NCBI GenBank assembly: GCA_964247055.1
Contig: OZ176052.1
Location: forward strand, 620,001 to 684,000
DNA from: Paragordius varius
Taxonomy: Eukaryota > Nematomorpha
DNA length: 64,000 bases
Direction of reading: 5' to 3'
Shown: piece by piece, positions 13,341 through 25,846 of the stretch
How positions within the stretch are numbered: position 1 is the stretch's first letter
Layout of the letters: each line of letters starts with the position of its first letter
Notes under the pieces: model-generated
What the model was told of the DNA's origin: nothing
Seen by the model: only the letters and a program-made list of their open reading frames with translations
The model's database searches: none
Program-made: the position numbers and the translations under genes

Positions 13341-16300
13341 GTGAAGTCGCGACACAAGCCGATATAAAGTTTAATGAATTTGTTGGAAACCTAATTTGCA
13401 AGTTGAGGCCATACGAAATTCAAAATTATCGTCGCGAGGATATGCCCACTGTTGATATGACTCCAGAAAGAATCCAAGAAATCGTTCAACCCTTAACAGA
13501 ATTTCCCATGGAAAAAACTAAAGATGATATAAAAAACAAGCTAATAACGAATAACTTTTTTTCGCATATCAAAAAGCTGCCTAGTGTTAAAACTATTTTA
13601 CGTGACACGACAAGCACAGAATCCAACATGAAACTCATGATGTGGCGCAAAAAAATGATTAAAGATATGGGAGGCGTAAAACCATTTGTCGAATATAATC
13701 GGGGTAAAATTAATTTGCGTAAAGATAAGCTTTAAATAAGAGTTTTCTAAAAGGCTTATAAATAAAAAAATCAAACTTTTTTAAATGCTCTTATTGCATT
13801 TTAGGGCTATCAGGGCTTTCATCCTCATATATTTAGGCCTTAAACAACCCTAAGTTTGAGTTGGTTTTAAAAATAGCAACAATCAAAATATTGGTTGACT
13901 TTTTTTAAACCATTTAACTTTTGTTTGCATTCGAATTATACAATTTTATGCATTTTTTTAAACCTAATTTACTTTCTAATTGCAAATTTAAATTTTACGC
14001 AAAAAAATATGTTAGGACTTATTCGACAAGGTGGTTCCTTACACGCCCTCCTTGAAAAACGACTCAAGGGTCAAGATATTAAGGATGGCGATATCCCCGA
14101 TGCCAATCGTGGACATTGGAACAGCGTTCAGCCCGTTTTACATGATATGGGCGCCGTCGATATTCATGAAAAAACTGTTACACATCCTTATTTAGGTGGG
14201 TTTTTATAGTTTGTTGAAAATTTCAAGATTTTTACAGTAACGTATGGAGTAAAACAACATTAGTCCATAGAAGAATAAAAAAATGTTTTTTTTAAAAAGA
14301 AGGGGATATTATAGATGTGTGTATTTACAACTAGGATTGTTTTTTTTAAAAAAAAAACATTTTTTTATCCTTCTTTGGACTAATATTGTTTTACTCAGTA
14401 CGCTACTGTATATTGGAATAAGAATATAGATTTTCAAGTTTTATTCTCTAAAACAGTGGTTGTTCCCAAAAAAGGGGGCGTATAGAAAAATTTGGAAAAT
14501 TTTAATTAAAAATTTAAAACTAGAAACAAATAAAGGATTTCAGGTGCAAACTATCAAGATTCGTTACCGATATGGAAAAAATATTTTGAAAAATGCGGAT
14601 ATAACCATCTCATTGATTGGGTTTTTTCATAATATTTTTACATTTTTACCTTGGTTTTTTTAAGAAAGGGGGGGGGGCATAAGAACTTTTAGTTTTAATT
14701 TCATAGAATGTGAACAAAATAAGGTTGACCACTGCTCTAAAAATTTTATGATTGAAATAAAAATATAAATATATGAATGCGTATATTATGAATATGGTTA
14801 GTTTTTTTATCAATATATAAATATACGGGTTTACTAATTATATTAAATGAAAAAGCATTTTTTAAAACTTAAAAATTTAGCTAGTTTTTTTCTAAACATC
14901 CAATCTAATTAAAAGATTTGTTTTTGAATCAAAAATTTCGAAATTTGGCGCCATAAATCAGTTAAAAAATTATGCCATTCTTTTAATATCTAATTTTGAT
15001 TATATTTTTATTTTAGCTATTATGGACAGCAATTAATATATTTTACTACAATTTTAACTTTTTTTATTTTCACGATACGATATTAGACATATTTTTGAAT
15101 TAGGTCTAATATAGCATTTACAGTTCACATTCACCCTTAAAACAATTCAAATTCACCCTTAGAACAATTCAAATTCACCCTTGAACACTTCTAATTCACC
15201 CTTAAAATAAACTGTCTTTTTTAAGATTAAAAAATACCTATAAAAAATGAAATTTTGTCTATTATAAAATAATAAACTATGACATAAAGATATATTACAT
15301 ATGAATGATGAGTTATATTAGCCGGCCGAAAACACAAATTATTTTTAGGATGAATTTGAATTGTTCACTGGGAATTTAAATTGTTCTAGGGTAAATTTGA
15401 ATGGAAAAGTGAATCTGAATTGTTTAAGGGTGAATTTGAATTGTTCAAAAGTAAATATGAATGGTTCGAGGGTGAATTTGAATTGTTTAAGACCAAATAT
15501 GAATTGTTAAGAGTGAATTTGAATTGTTTTTTAAATTGTTTGAGAATTGGAATTGTTCAAGGGTGAATTTGAATTGTTCAAGGGTGAATCTGAATTGTTC
15601 AAGGGTAAATTTGAATTTAAATGTAAATGGTATATCATAACTGATATATTAAATTTGTATTGCTTTAGGGTTGTTAATTTACTTACCTATTTATATGCTA
15701 TATTGAATATACTCTATTTAGGTTATATGGGGATAATTGATGCCCTGGGATATTACAAGTAAAGCTAGTTATTTTTTATGTATTAATTAAAACGCGATTT
15801 ACAACATTTTCGAAGCTGGGATTTAAGTTAAAATTTATTTCCAGTAAAAACTGAAATTATATTACGGACAAAGCGTAAAAATATAAATACAGATATTTTT
15901 TTCTAAAAGACAACCCCATACTTTTTAATCTTATTTTTTTAAAAATAACTCATTGCTTTATACTACAAAGTATAATATAGATATTAAATGTTTTTTATAG
16001 GATAAATAAAGGTAAAAGTATGATTGATTTTTTTGAAAAAGTTTTCTTTATATTTTAACTTTTTGTCCGTATTATTTTAATTTTTACTGTAATAATACAT
16101 ACCATTTTTGACTGAATTCTATCCCCCCTTGAAAATTTTTAATTCGCCTTCATTATTAATATAAATTATTTTTTGTAACATGTGTAATATGTTTTATATA
16201 ATGAAACTAGATAAAAATATAAAAAATAATTTATGGGTAATTTTATTAAATAAATACATAGTAATTTTTGAGATCAATTAAAAGTGTTTAAGGGTGAACT

Positions 16301-19216
16301 TAAAACTTTTAAGGGTCATTTAAAAACATTTAAGGGTGAATTTGAGGTGAAAATGGTAGTATATTATATATTTTTATAAAATAATTTTATAAATTTTAAG
16401 AATTTGAAATATAAGGTAATCATGAGTCTTTAGCAAAATTGGAAATAAATAACAGGTATCGGAACCGGAAATGCTTTTATAACCGCAATTTAATATTTAT
16501 TTTTATATTTTTTCCAATTACAGTAAAGATTGAAATTATACGGATGGACAAAACGTAAAAATATAAAGACAAATATGTTTTTTTCAAAAGACAACCATAC
16601 TTTTTTAACCATAATTTTTCCCTTATAAATTATATAATTACAATTGTTAAATTTAGATAAGATGTTACCAATATACATCCCCAATTCATATTTTTTAATG
16701 AACAATGGTTTATATTTCAAAAAGTTAAAATTTAAAAAGGTATGGTTGCCTTTTTTATGAAAAAATATTTGTCTTTTTTTACGATTTGTCGTCCGTATAA
16801 TTTTAATTTTTATTGTAATTCATTGGATATTTTTGTCGGAAAATTTGAGATTTTTAATACAATAACTTTAAGAAAGGGGAAAGAAAAAATAAAATGCATA
16901 TTTAAAAACGATTCCATATCTAATTATTATTGGTAAAAAAATACTTTATGCTTTTTTCCTAGTAAAAACTGATATGATACGGAACGTAAAAATATAAAGA
17001 CAAAAATTTTTTTCAAAAGACATCCACATAATATTTGCTATATATACTATTTAATTAAAATCGTAAAATACCCTATTTTTTGTGTACCAATTGAACAATT
17101 TTATTATAAATTTTGCAGTTTAAAGCAATAATTTATATATATTCAATAAAAAATTAAGATTTAAAAAGTCTGGGTTTTTAGAATATTTGTCTTTACATTA
17201 TATTTTTACGTGTTGTCCTCCGCGTATATAATTTCAATTTTTACTGTGATAATAGAGACACGCTATGTGCAATAGAATGGAAAACATCAGCTAAACCCAA
17301 ACCAAATCTCTTGAAAACGATTGACACCCCACTTCAAATTGCCGCTTACATGGGCGCTCTTAATTGGGAACCAAAATCAATTTTTTCTGTAAAAATCTAT
17401 AAAATATTTTTCGTTTTAAAGCTTTTTTTTACTGTTTATTTTTACCACATTTTACGCAAAAATCAGGAAAAGTTTAAGTTGAAAAAAAGTAAATAGTAGT
17501 TAAATTACAGTGTAGGGTAATTAAAAACTGAAGTTCATTACTGTATTAATAGTACATTTTATACATAAAAATTAAATATTTTTCGTTTTAAATCATTTTT
17601 TTTGCATCGTTTTACCACATTTTACACATAAATTGGAAAATTTTAAGCTGAAAAAATTTATAAATACAGCGTGTGGGAGTTTAAAACTGTAAATTTTTTG
17701 ATTTTTTACAAATTCTAACCATATTTAGCTTTCTAAATATTTTTGATAGCTATACAATTAGGATGGTGCATAGAGGGTTATGGAATATGTAGTTGAAGGT
17801 TAACTATAGGATTGTCTAATACCCAAGTCGCGAAAAATTTGAAATTTATAATTTGAAAAAATATTATGCGCAGAAAATCTTAGTATAATTGATATTATTT
17901 CTTACAGAATTTTAGTTAATTACATCAATCTGTTTTTTCAATAACGAACTAAAAAATTTATATTATGTTTGCCTTTTACAGTCTTTTGCTCAAAATCTAA
18001 TAATTATTTAACAATTCGAATTCACCCTCGAATTCATCACCCTTGAACAAATTTGCATTCACCCTAAAAATAAATCATGTGTTTTGGCCTAATATAACTC
18101 ATTATTAATAGGGAATATAATCTTATGGCATTAGTTTATTATTTTTTCAGCATTATATTGATTATAACCGTAATTTCTTTTCTTTTAAATATTAAAAAAT
18201 AGAGGTAATTTTTAAGTTGAAAAAACGCATATTTATTTTAGGGTGAATATGAATAGTTCAAAGGTATATTTGAATTGTTTGAGGGTGAATTGAATTGTTT
18301 AAGGGTGAATTTGATCTCTAAATTGTATATATTATGAATACCTGCCCACATATCTATTTCACAATGCCGCTCGCGAAGCCATTTGTGTTGGGCTACCCTA
18401 GTCTAATAACTATGTATAAAACATTCCATTATCTACCATATAAAAAATTTAAAATGTGGTAATTTTTAGATTTTTACTCAAACATATATTAAGCCTGACT
18501 TTTCAAATTTAATGGTTTTTTATATCTTTTTACTGTTTAAACTCGAACAATTCAAATTCACACTTGAACAATTCATATTCACCCTAAAAACAATTATGTA
18601 TTAGAACTAATATAACTCATTATGAGTTGAAAATATATCCTTATCATTAATATTTCAGTATTATTTTACTATAAAACAAAATTTTATTTTTTAAAAACAT
18701 GAGTAATTTCAAATCTTAAAAAACGCATAATTTATTTTAGGGTGAATATGAATTGTTCAAAGGTATATTTGAATTGTTTGAGGGTGAATTTGAATTGTTC
18801 AATGGTGAATTTACACTGTAAATGGAATATATTTTTGAATGCTTACCCATATATATTTCATAATGCCACCCGCGAAGCCTTTGTGTTGGACACCCTGGTC
18901 GTCTAATAACTCTGTGTGAAACATTCCATAAGCTACCATAAAAAAATTTAAAATATGGTTCCTATTTTATCTTGTAGAAATTGTTCTTTACTCAAGCTTT
19001 TTTTATGGATATAATTCACGTAAATTTTCCCAGGACAATGAACAACAACCATCTAACATTACAAACGCCCTGATAGTCATAGCTTATGAAACAGGCGAAC
19101 CAGCTGATGTATTTTTACTTCCACGAGACATGACTCTCTACTATTGGGGAGAATGGCGCCAAAGATTGGCAAAGTTTTGGGCTCACAAACTTGTCACATA
19201 TATGAATCTTTCTTAA
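13341..19216 (+). CDS. MGME1: Mitochondrial genome maintenance exonuclease 1-like (5' end not placed)
   Basis: PD-(D/E)XK single-strand DNA exonuclease; in animals MGME1 trims 5' flaps and clears linear mtDNA in mitochondria. Exons: 13341-13703, 14016-14195, 15722-15758, 17256-17388 and 19034-19216, giving 297 residues with phases 1, 1, 2 and 0 matching. The order of motifs follows human MGME1: PSVKTILRDT (human IPSVTRVLQQT), MWRKKMIKDMGG, a His in GGSLHALLEK equivalent to H180, the catalytic Asp in YMGIIDALGYYK, and AIEWKTSAKPKP holding the E-x-K pair. It ends with PLQIAAYMGALNW, ALIVIAYETGEPA and a final Trp-rich helix. The human D-x-K is E-x-K here, which the fold allows. The first exon shown starts with two bases of a split codon, so the targeting peptide is further upstream and was not found. 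The introns are full of MITEs. Confidence 0.88.
14235..14408. mobile_element. Small mariner-like MITE
   Basis: Arms of about 65 bp form an inverted repeat (cagtaacgtatggagtaaaa on the left; the right end reads cagtagcgtactgagtaaaa when reversed), separated by about 45 bp and flanked by TA on both sides. Intron of MGME1. Confidence 0.75.
14454..14734. mobile_element. hAT MITE with perfect 8-bp target duplication
   Basis: The ends CAGTGGT...ACCACTG are flanked on both sides by the identical 8-mer ctctaaaa (14446-14453 and 14735-14742). It is 281 bp, non-coding, in an MGME1 intron. A perfect target duplication suggests fairly recent insertion. Confidence 0.85.
15104..15640. mobile_element. MITE-1 copy with expanded internal repeats
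   Basis: Foldback element: the left arm has about four units of caattcaaattcaccctta; the right arm has about ten of the complement, gggtgaatttgaattgttca, some degenerate. Between them lies the family core (aataaactatgacataaaga, gatgagttatattag). It ends in aaatggtatat. It precedes the MGME1 microexon. Confidence 0.75.
15722..15758 (+). CDS. MGME1: MGME1 37-nt microexon
   Basis: Flanked by atttag (acceptor) and gtaaag (donor). It joins a phase-1 donor to a phase-2 donor to give GYMGIIDALGYYK, which aligns with human NYIGLLDCVAEYQ and supplies the first catalytic Asp. Without it the flanking exons are out of frame. Confidence 0.85.
15842..16090. mobile_element. MITE-2 copy
   Basis: Begins cagtaaaaactgaaattata, ends in its complement, with the acggacaaa and ataaatacagatatt subterminal motifs. 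First of three copies in this MGME1 intron. Confidence 0.75.
16100..16362. mobile_element. MITE-1 copy (diverged)
   Basis: Left arm tatccccccttgaaaattt, right arm with four gggtgaa/gggtcat-type units and the terminal aaaatggtagta. Poorer match than other family members. Confidence 0.55.
16521..16816. mobile_element. MITE-2 copy
   Basis: Starts cagtaaagattgaaattata and ends in the inverted counterpart. Second copy in this MGME1 intron. Confidence 0.75.
16961..17247. mobile_element. MITE-2 copy next to an MGME1 acceptor
   Basis: Ends cgcgtatataatttcaattt then ttactg, eight bases before exon 17256. The element's T-rich end therefore acts as the pyrimidine tract of that acceptor. Confidence 0.75.
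17995..18330. mobile_element. MITE-1 copy, first of a duplicated pair
   Basis: Arms of attcaccctt / gggtgaatttgaa units around the common core. Together with about 140 bp downstream it forms the first half of a tandem duplication (second half from about 18538). Confidence 0.7.
18538..18826. mobile_element. MITE-1 copy, second of a duplicated pair
   Basis: Near-copy of 17995-18330. The sequences downstream are also alike (gcgaagccatttgtgttgg against gcgaagcctttgtgttgg, then gtctaataact and aaacattccat), so a block of about 500 bp was duplicated, not just the MITE. Confidence 0.7.
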
Positions 19217-20232
19217 TAATAATGATGCGAATTAAAACTCGGCAGAAAAATAATTTGTCTATTATATAAAAAAAATTTTTATTATACTTATATCAAGAGA
19301 ATTCAATTAATATCAGTCTTATACATATTGATAATGGAAGAATTAAATTGCAATATCGGATTTACAGCATGAAAAGTAAAAAAAAACTCTCTCTAAGTTT
19401 TATTAAAAATTGAGATCATTAAAATAATATGTACTTTTTTGCCAAACTTACCTAAATTATTTAATTTTTAATGATATATTACCTTGTGATTAGTGTGGCG
19501 GAAATTTTTAGTTTTATATTTAAGAACACCGTATATTTGATTAAACCAAAGTATATTGGTTATTTAGAAATAGGCTGTGCAAAAATTGATTAGCTTTATT
19601 CAAAATAGTGATAAAGTTTTTATAAAATAAATTTTCGCATTTAAGGCGAGGGTATTAAGTATTTAATTGACAGATACACTTATCTATATAAATGATTATC
19701 AGGATGGAAAGATGAGTTTGGAATCACGTTAATATAAAAAGTTTTTTAGTTTTAAAAAACTTTTTTGCGATTAATACACCATAAATTATGAAAGTTTATG
19801 TCGAATTTTTTTTAAAAACCGTATTTAATAGGCGACTTAAATGAATTAACGCCTAATTTTTTATAATTAAATTGACCTAGTAATGCTAAAAAATCTATTA
19901 TTCGAGCACACACATACAGTTTCAGATATGATTATTGTACAATAATGAAATTTATATTGACATAAATATCAAAATGTTTTTTTGTGACAACTATCCGTTC
20001 TTCCTGCATAAAAATACAGTTTTTTCCCTTTTTTGCCAAACCAATGATAGGTAACAATAATTTATTCAAAGCTTTATGCAATAGTTTTGAACTCACATAA
20101 ACTGCTGTTTTAGGCATTTTGATCATTGCAAATATTTCGCTTATATGGCGTTTTTTATTTTTAAAATCGATTTTATACAGCATTATCATATATATATATA
20201 TATATATATAAATCAAAAAAGCCTTGCTTGAA
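19217..20232. other. Intergenic, no gene recognised
   Basis: Between the tail-to-tail ends of MGME1 (+) and the first class C GPCR (-). A (TA)n run sits near 20191-20210. Nothing else found. Confidence 0.5.
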
Positions 20233-23200
20233 CTAGGTAGAGTTATGTATCACAGGCGTTCGTATCAATTGAATTAGCTTATAAATTATATCATTAAGTA
20301 GGGTAAGGTATAAGAAAGCAAACGTGAATAAAAGGTAAATGATAATTCGCAGGAAAGGGTTATTTTCACCCATACACAAGTACACAATGAGAGCAATCAT
20401 ATATGTGGTGGAAATCATGAAAGCTTGCGTTCTGAACAATAAAACTTTTTCCGATTCAACCGCAAAAGTTCGCGTATTCGTTACTGTACTGCTATTGTGG
20501 GTATCATCAGGTCCCTCATTATTACGTACGGCTTCAATCGAATCCCGTAAGGAACCGAGCATAGATTTAAACGTTTTATGAGTCGTTCCCCCCATACTTT
20601 GGGCATTAGTATCCGTAACTTGTCGATGGAATTGAACTGCTATAGCCCGTATGGAACGGTTTAAACTGTGGAATCCAAATAGCAGAGTACTGCCAAACAC
20701 TTCATTCAACTTGATATTGTACCAAAAACAGAGGCTAACCAACAATATATCATAAGCCACTTGTATAATTTGGTAATGATAATCGTTGGAGAAAATGGAA
20801 CAATACTCTAGGGTATAAGCTTTGAGTGTAATTACATTCGGCGTATCCCGTATGTAGTCTATAAGAGTGTCTTCTTGACTCCGGATAGCTTTGGAACTAC
20901 CCAAGATGCGTAAACTATAATTCGTTTGGAATAGTTGATTAACATTGATGCGAAACTCGTTTGTGGGGACAAAGCGTTCCGAAACTACTAAGGCTGTATG
21001 ATCGAAAGACAACAATAATCCAGTGAATATTGCCTAAATATCGCATAATCCCAAAATGAAAAATATATGTTTTAGGGATGTATGGAAAATATGCATATAA
21101 AGAATGGTTAATTAAATCTAATTAATGTTTTTAACATTTAATTTAAGTTATAATAATAAGGATTGGATTGTAACCGTTTAAGGTCATGGGTCTGATTTCA
21201 AATTCTTTTTATGTCTCCTGGTTTAAGTTAGGGTTTTACGAATTCGTAAGAAACAATTAAAGATAAAATTGTATCGGTTTTTTTTGCCACAAATATTTTG
21301 AGAAAATTGGTTCGTATATTATTTATGTACAGATTATTGTGATATTTTAATTTTTTAAATTTACATCATTATGTGCTATTTTTTTGAAAAATCCAAAAAT
21401 ATATCTGTCTTTTGAATATAAATGCAAAAATATAAAGCATGCGTTTAAATGGTTGCTTATTTTACATACACTATAGTCGTATCAACATAGGAGTGTATGG
21501 CAACATGTTAAGTAAAATAAACAAAATAATGTATAAAAGGAAAATATTGTTTATTCAACATTTTGTTGTTTTTTCTATAAACTATTGTGTTGCAAATTGC
21601 CCTAGCAACCATTAAATACTGTAAATAATGCTAAAATTATATTAAAAATAAGAAATCAAAGATTCATAATTCCGGTTTAGGTTTATCCAGGAATTTAAAA
21701 ATATGGTTTCTTTATGTCAAAAGATATAAGTTTATTACTTTAGGATTCTGTTTTTTAATTTTAATCCTTACTGTTAATTTTAAATCACTTTAGACTTATA
21801 TTGATTGTAAATATTTTTACTTGTATGGCGCATAAAACAATAACGGGCATTATAAGCGTTTGTTGAGTAACTCGTTTCCTTGCAATAAATCTTTGATTCA
21901 AAAGATACAGATAAGAGTATATGGTAGAATAAGTTATTGTTATGGCCATGGACAGTAGAAATTGCCCCAAATCACAAATAATGTAAGATTCGCCCACAAA
22001 AATCACGATAATGCCTAAGAAACCCATAAAAATTCCCATGTATTTGAGATGGTACAAAGTTCTCACCTCCAGGGCAAACAGAAAACTATCATAGTATCGG
22101 ACATATATAATGAAACAAAATACGAGTAAGATAAGACCCAGAGCTGTAAGTATGTAGACAATAACGGCCCAAAACACCATATCATCCATCGCAAAATGGG
22201 GTAAACTAATGCAATGACTATGTAATTCTGCTGCGCTGTGTGGATTATTCGTGAATGGTGAATCAAGACCTGTAGAAGTAGGTTCATATTCTCTTATTTC
22301 GTCCAACACGGTTGGACCAACTTTTAAAACGAAATATTTGTGTTCCAGGCGATACAAACTCGGTATTTGATGGATGTGAGGCAAGGGCCAAGTATACTTA
22401 GGACAAGAAATGCAAGGTTCTATAAAGTTCCCTGGAACGAAAAATGATCTGAGAGGACATGCATGGCATTCCCAACAGCACGTGTTGGGCGTTGGTAATA
22501 AATACATGTAAACTGGACAATATTCACTACATCTGATGGGCGGGGCTGTGCTGGCATTTAAGACGTCAGTATAATTTAGGATATCTACGCTGTGAGTTAG
22601 GAAGAAATGGCCTTGTGCCTCATTGTAATACCCAATATCGATGAGTTTATATTTTGAGGTTGTTTTAGCTTTGAATTTTGAAATGTTGTTGGCAGCAGAG
22701 ACGTAATATCCGAAATCTATGGTTTGACGATCCGTCACATATCCCGTACTGTAATTTTTTATAATATTGCCTTGTTTATTTAACGTAGTCACTAGCGATG
22801 GATATAAATTGGTCTTTCGGACACAATTTATGATAGATTGTTTAGCTTGCAACTTTTCACTCAATGATTGGTTATTTTGTAACAAAATTTTTAGTAACAG
22901 TTTGCGTCTAAGGTTTTTCTTTACGGCATTAGCTGTGATATTACTCTCATTGTAAGTGTAAAATATTTTTTCCGTCCCATAATGTTGATTTATCAAATGA
23001 GGCAAACAGATATGAAGGACCATATTATTCAACGATTTTAATGCAAACCTGGCCGATCTAATGATTTGCGATATTCCAGCGTTTTGTGTAACATCAAATA
23101 TGTTTGAATAATTCTTCAATATAGTATCAGTTTTAATTTGGGTTTGGCCAAATGCCCCAATCCACCAACCATCTCGGCTAGCCTTTGGTCGAAACGTCGT

Positions 23201-25846
23201 ATCTAACCACTTTTTGTAACTGGATTCATTCCCTAATTTCTCGTAAAGGAATATACTTCTAGGTCTAATGAAAGTATCAAATATCTGGATGTAATCAGAA
23301 GCCTCTAAGCTAAAATCATTTATATTGTTGACGTGGAAGAAAACCATATGCGTGCCTGGGTCAAGTTCCCAAAGCATTCTCATAACATGTCCATACTGGA
23401 AATGATCAATGAAAATGAGAACGGCAAGGAAACGTTCAGAAGCAATGTTAATCAATTGCCTCAAGTTATTTTTCCAGTGTGCATAGTTTGCTGGATTCGC
23501 GTAATCAACGATAGGGAATTTAACTTCATGGACCAAGCATATAGTTGGTTCAAATATTTTTTGCGTTTCATACTGATAAAAGAATCCCCGCTCTGTTTCG
23601 CTCGTGAGCATAGCATATTGATCCCATTGAAAAAACTTGAATAATTTGTTTAGGGCGACAATGTAATCCAATTGATTGGACATGATTGGGAAAAGGTATT
23701 TGTATCTATATACAGTAAAAATTGAAATTATATGGACACAACGTAAAATTATAAAGACATATGGTTTTTTTATAAGACTGCTATAGTTTTTTTAACATGA
23801 ATCTTTTAAACATCACTCATGTTTATTGAAAACACAAACTTATTTACGATTAAATTTTAATAGAAATATGTAAGGTTTAAAAAATATATGAAAAAAATAT
23901 TTGTCTTTATGTTTTTACTTTTTGTTTATATAGTTTCAATTTTTGTAACAACGCACAGTTTATTTTTTTCTTTCTGAAAAAAAGTTATTTTGTTTTTTGA
24001 AATTTTTACCATTCGACCGCATAAATTAAATAAAGCATTATAAAATAATTGATTTCTATTTTACAAAAGGATAATGTAGTATTAAAAAAACTGGAATAAT
24101 GATAAATTTCTCGTGAAAACAAAACACAAAATTAAAAAAATATGCGAAACCGTTCAGGCCATCCAGGAAATTTGCGATTACTATTGACTAAGTGTATCAC
24201 TTATATTTTCAGTTTAATATTCTGTTAATTTATCGCGTAAATACGTTATTAAAGATTATTTAAGAAAAAGAAATTTATCAAAGACTTACAGACTACTGCT
24301 ATACAGCTTATTAAAATTGGCCATGGGAGCTATTTGAGGTATTCTAAGTATGGATAAAAGCGGAGCCGTAAAAATAGCCAATTGATTAGCTAAAGGTCCA
24401 ATAATAGCAGGGATATTAACGCCTTGAAGTTTGTTTGTTATTAATCGGAAAGCTTGAAGCTATTTAATGAAACATATAAGGATAAATTTATAATTAAAGG
24501 CCGCTAGGTAAGATAAAAAATGCTCATTAAAAAACCATTTACTAATCGATTTACGAATCAAGTATTGAAATTAGAACCAAAAATGAAACTTCTCGCTGCA
24601 ATGATACAAGTTTTTGCCCTCAAAATTTCAACGGAATAAATTTAAACTCAGGTTGCTATGTCTTATACTTAATTTTCCTAACATATATATTTAAAGTTCT
24701 GATTTATATCGTCAAGTATGCGGATGATAAATCTCGAGATAATTTTGCTTTGTAACCGGTTCAACCGAGCCTTTATTTGTAACTATTTTCTTAAAAATCG
24801 TATCAAAAAATTTTGACCTGAAATAATAAAGCAATGGCGTATATTCAATAATGTATATGATATGTGTTATTACTTGAGATAAAGCTGGATCTTCACATGT
24901 GGGAAGTATATTATACCCAACAGAGATGTTAAAAATCCCCAAAACCGTATTCTCAATGTTATACAATTGATTGTGAATTCTTTCCTCAGTCTCCCAAGTC
25001 GCTAGTTCTTGATTTAAATCAGGGTTTTGGGCCCAGGCGCTTTCATTTTTGTCACCTAGCATTTGCAGGAGAGCAGTAACATTTGGACGTTTGTGATTAA
25101 ATTGTTCGATTGTAAAAACTATCCCATAAGCCAATAAAACCTATTGTAAGTTGCAAACAAATTATAATAAAAAGAGTGATAAATTTTATTTGAAAAACCA
25201 CATGTTTTACTTTTATGTTTTGTATTTACAATTTAAATTTTCGCTCTGTGATCAAAATAGCTAGCTATTTTAAACCCTTGATATCCATTAAAATGCAACT
25301 TGTTGAAAAATAATATCTTTAAATTTATATAATACTTAGATACAAATTAGGTACCAAATAATCAAAGATGTTATAATTTTAAAAAATATTTAGCTATCAT
25401 TTTCATATCATTTTTTTAAAGTTTTATTATGTTTAGCCATAAAATTCATATATTTTATAAAACTGGGTAGTTTGTTTGATTACAATTTATAAGCTTCCAG
25501 AGTTACCAAAAAGTAAAAAGTTATAATGTAGTACCTGATATGGATTAGGCCTTTGCAATCGGCAAAAGAATTGGGGCGAATAACTGTAATCGTATATTTT
25601 TAGCAGTCCGCCTATCGTAATATCTCCAGATTTGTATAAACTAGTTGTCGGGAAGTTTTTACGATATGTTCCATTAAAATTTATAAACAATGGTTTCGTT
25701 TTATGTTTTATGGCCTGTTTTCCAAGCAAAATTTCATGCCTTGTAGCAAATAGAAGTGAAATTAATATAATGGAGCGATAAAAATGGTTCCAAAAAGATT
25801 TGATACTTAACAAAGTTGGGCATAGCATTATGTTATACACTTTCAA
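20233..25846 (-). CDS. Class C (mGluR-like) GPCR, copy A
   Basis: Five exons on the minus strand: 25535-25846, 24874-25140, 24290-24459, 21821-23705 and 20233-21033; about 1144 residues, all phases consistent. Order: a hydrophobic N-terminal signal (FYRSIILISLLFATRHEI), a Venus-flytrap ligand domain (GGLLKIYDYS, YNILPTCEDPALSQ, VNIPAIIGPLANQLAIF), and a nine-cysteine domain (CSEYC, CCWECHAC, EPCISC, last Cys after an insert). Seven membrane segments follow, from FWAVIVYILTALGLILLVF to NDIIYKLIQLI, and then a very short tail. Such receptors are plasma-membrane dimers coupling an extracellular ligand to G proteins. The mGluR Ser/Thr motif before the second lobe (YASTSAKLS type) reads IAPMANFNKLY here, so glutamate is an unlikely ligand. 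The nearest relative is the neighbour B. Subfamily not assignable by eye. Confidence 0.82.
21437..21622. mobile_element. MITE-3 copy
   Basis: Inverted-repeat element: left end gcatgcgtttaaatggttgc, right end gcaaccattaaatactgt, with ttgcaaattgcc inside. In the intron between the last two exons of GPCR A. Confidence 0.65.
23713..23947. mobile_element. MITE-2 copy next to a GPCR A acceptor
   Basis: Starts cagtaaaaattgaaattata seven bases from exon 21821-23705. On the minus strand the acceptor reads aatttcaatttttactgtat then atag, so the tract comes from the element. Confidence 0.75.

Noticed and set aside
15360-15625. Regular 20-bp repeats that look like a CRISPR array
   Set aside because: The units are contiguous and degenerate, without unique spacers, and belong to the MITE-1 arm seen elsewhere in inverted form; the genome is eukaryotic.
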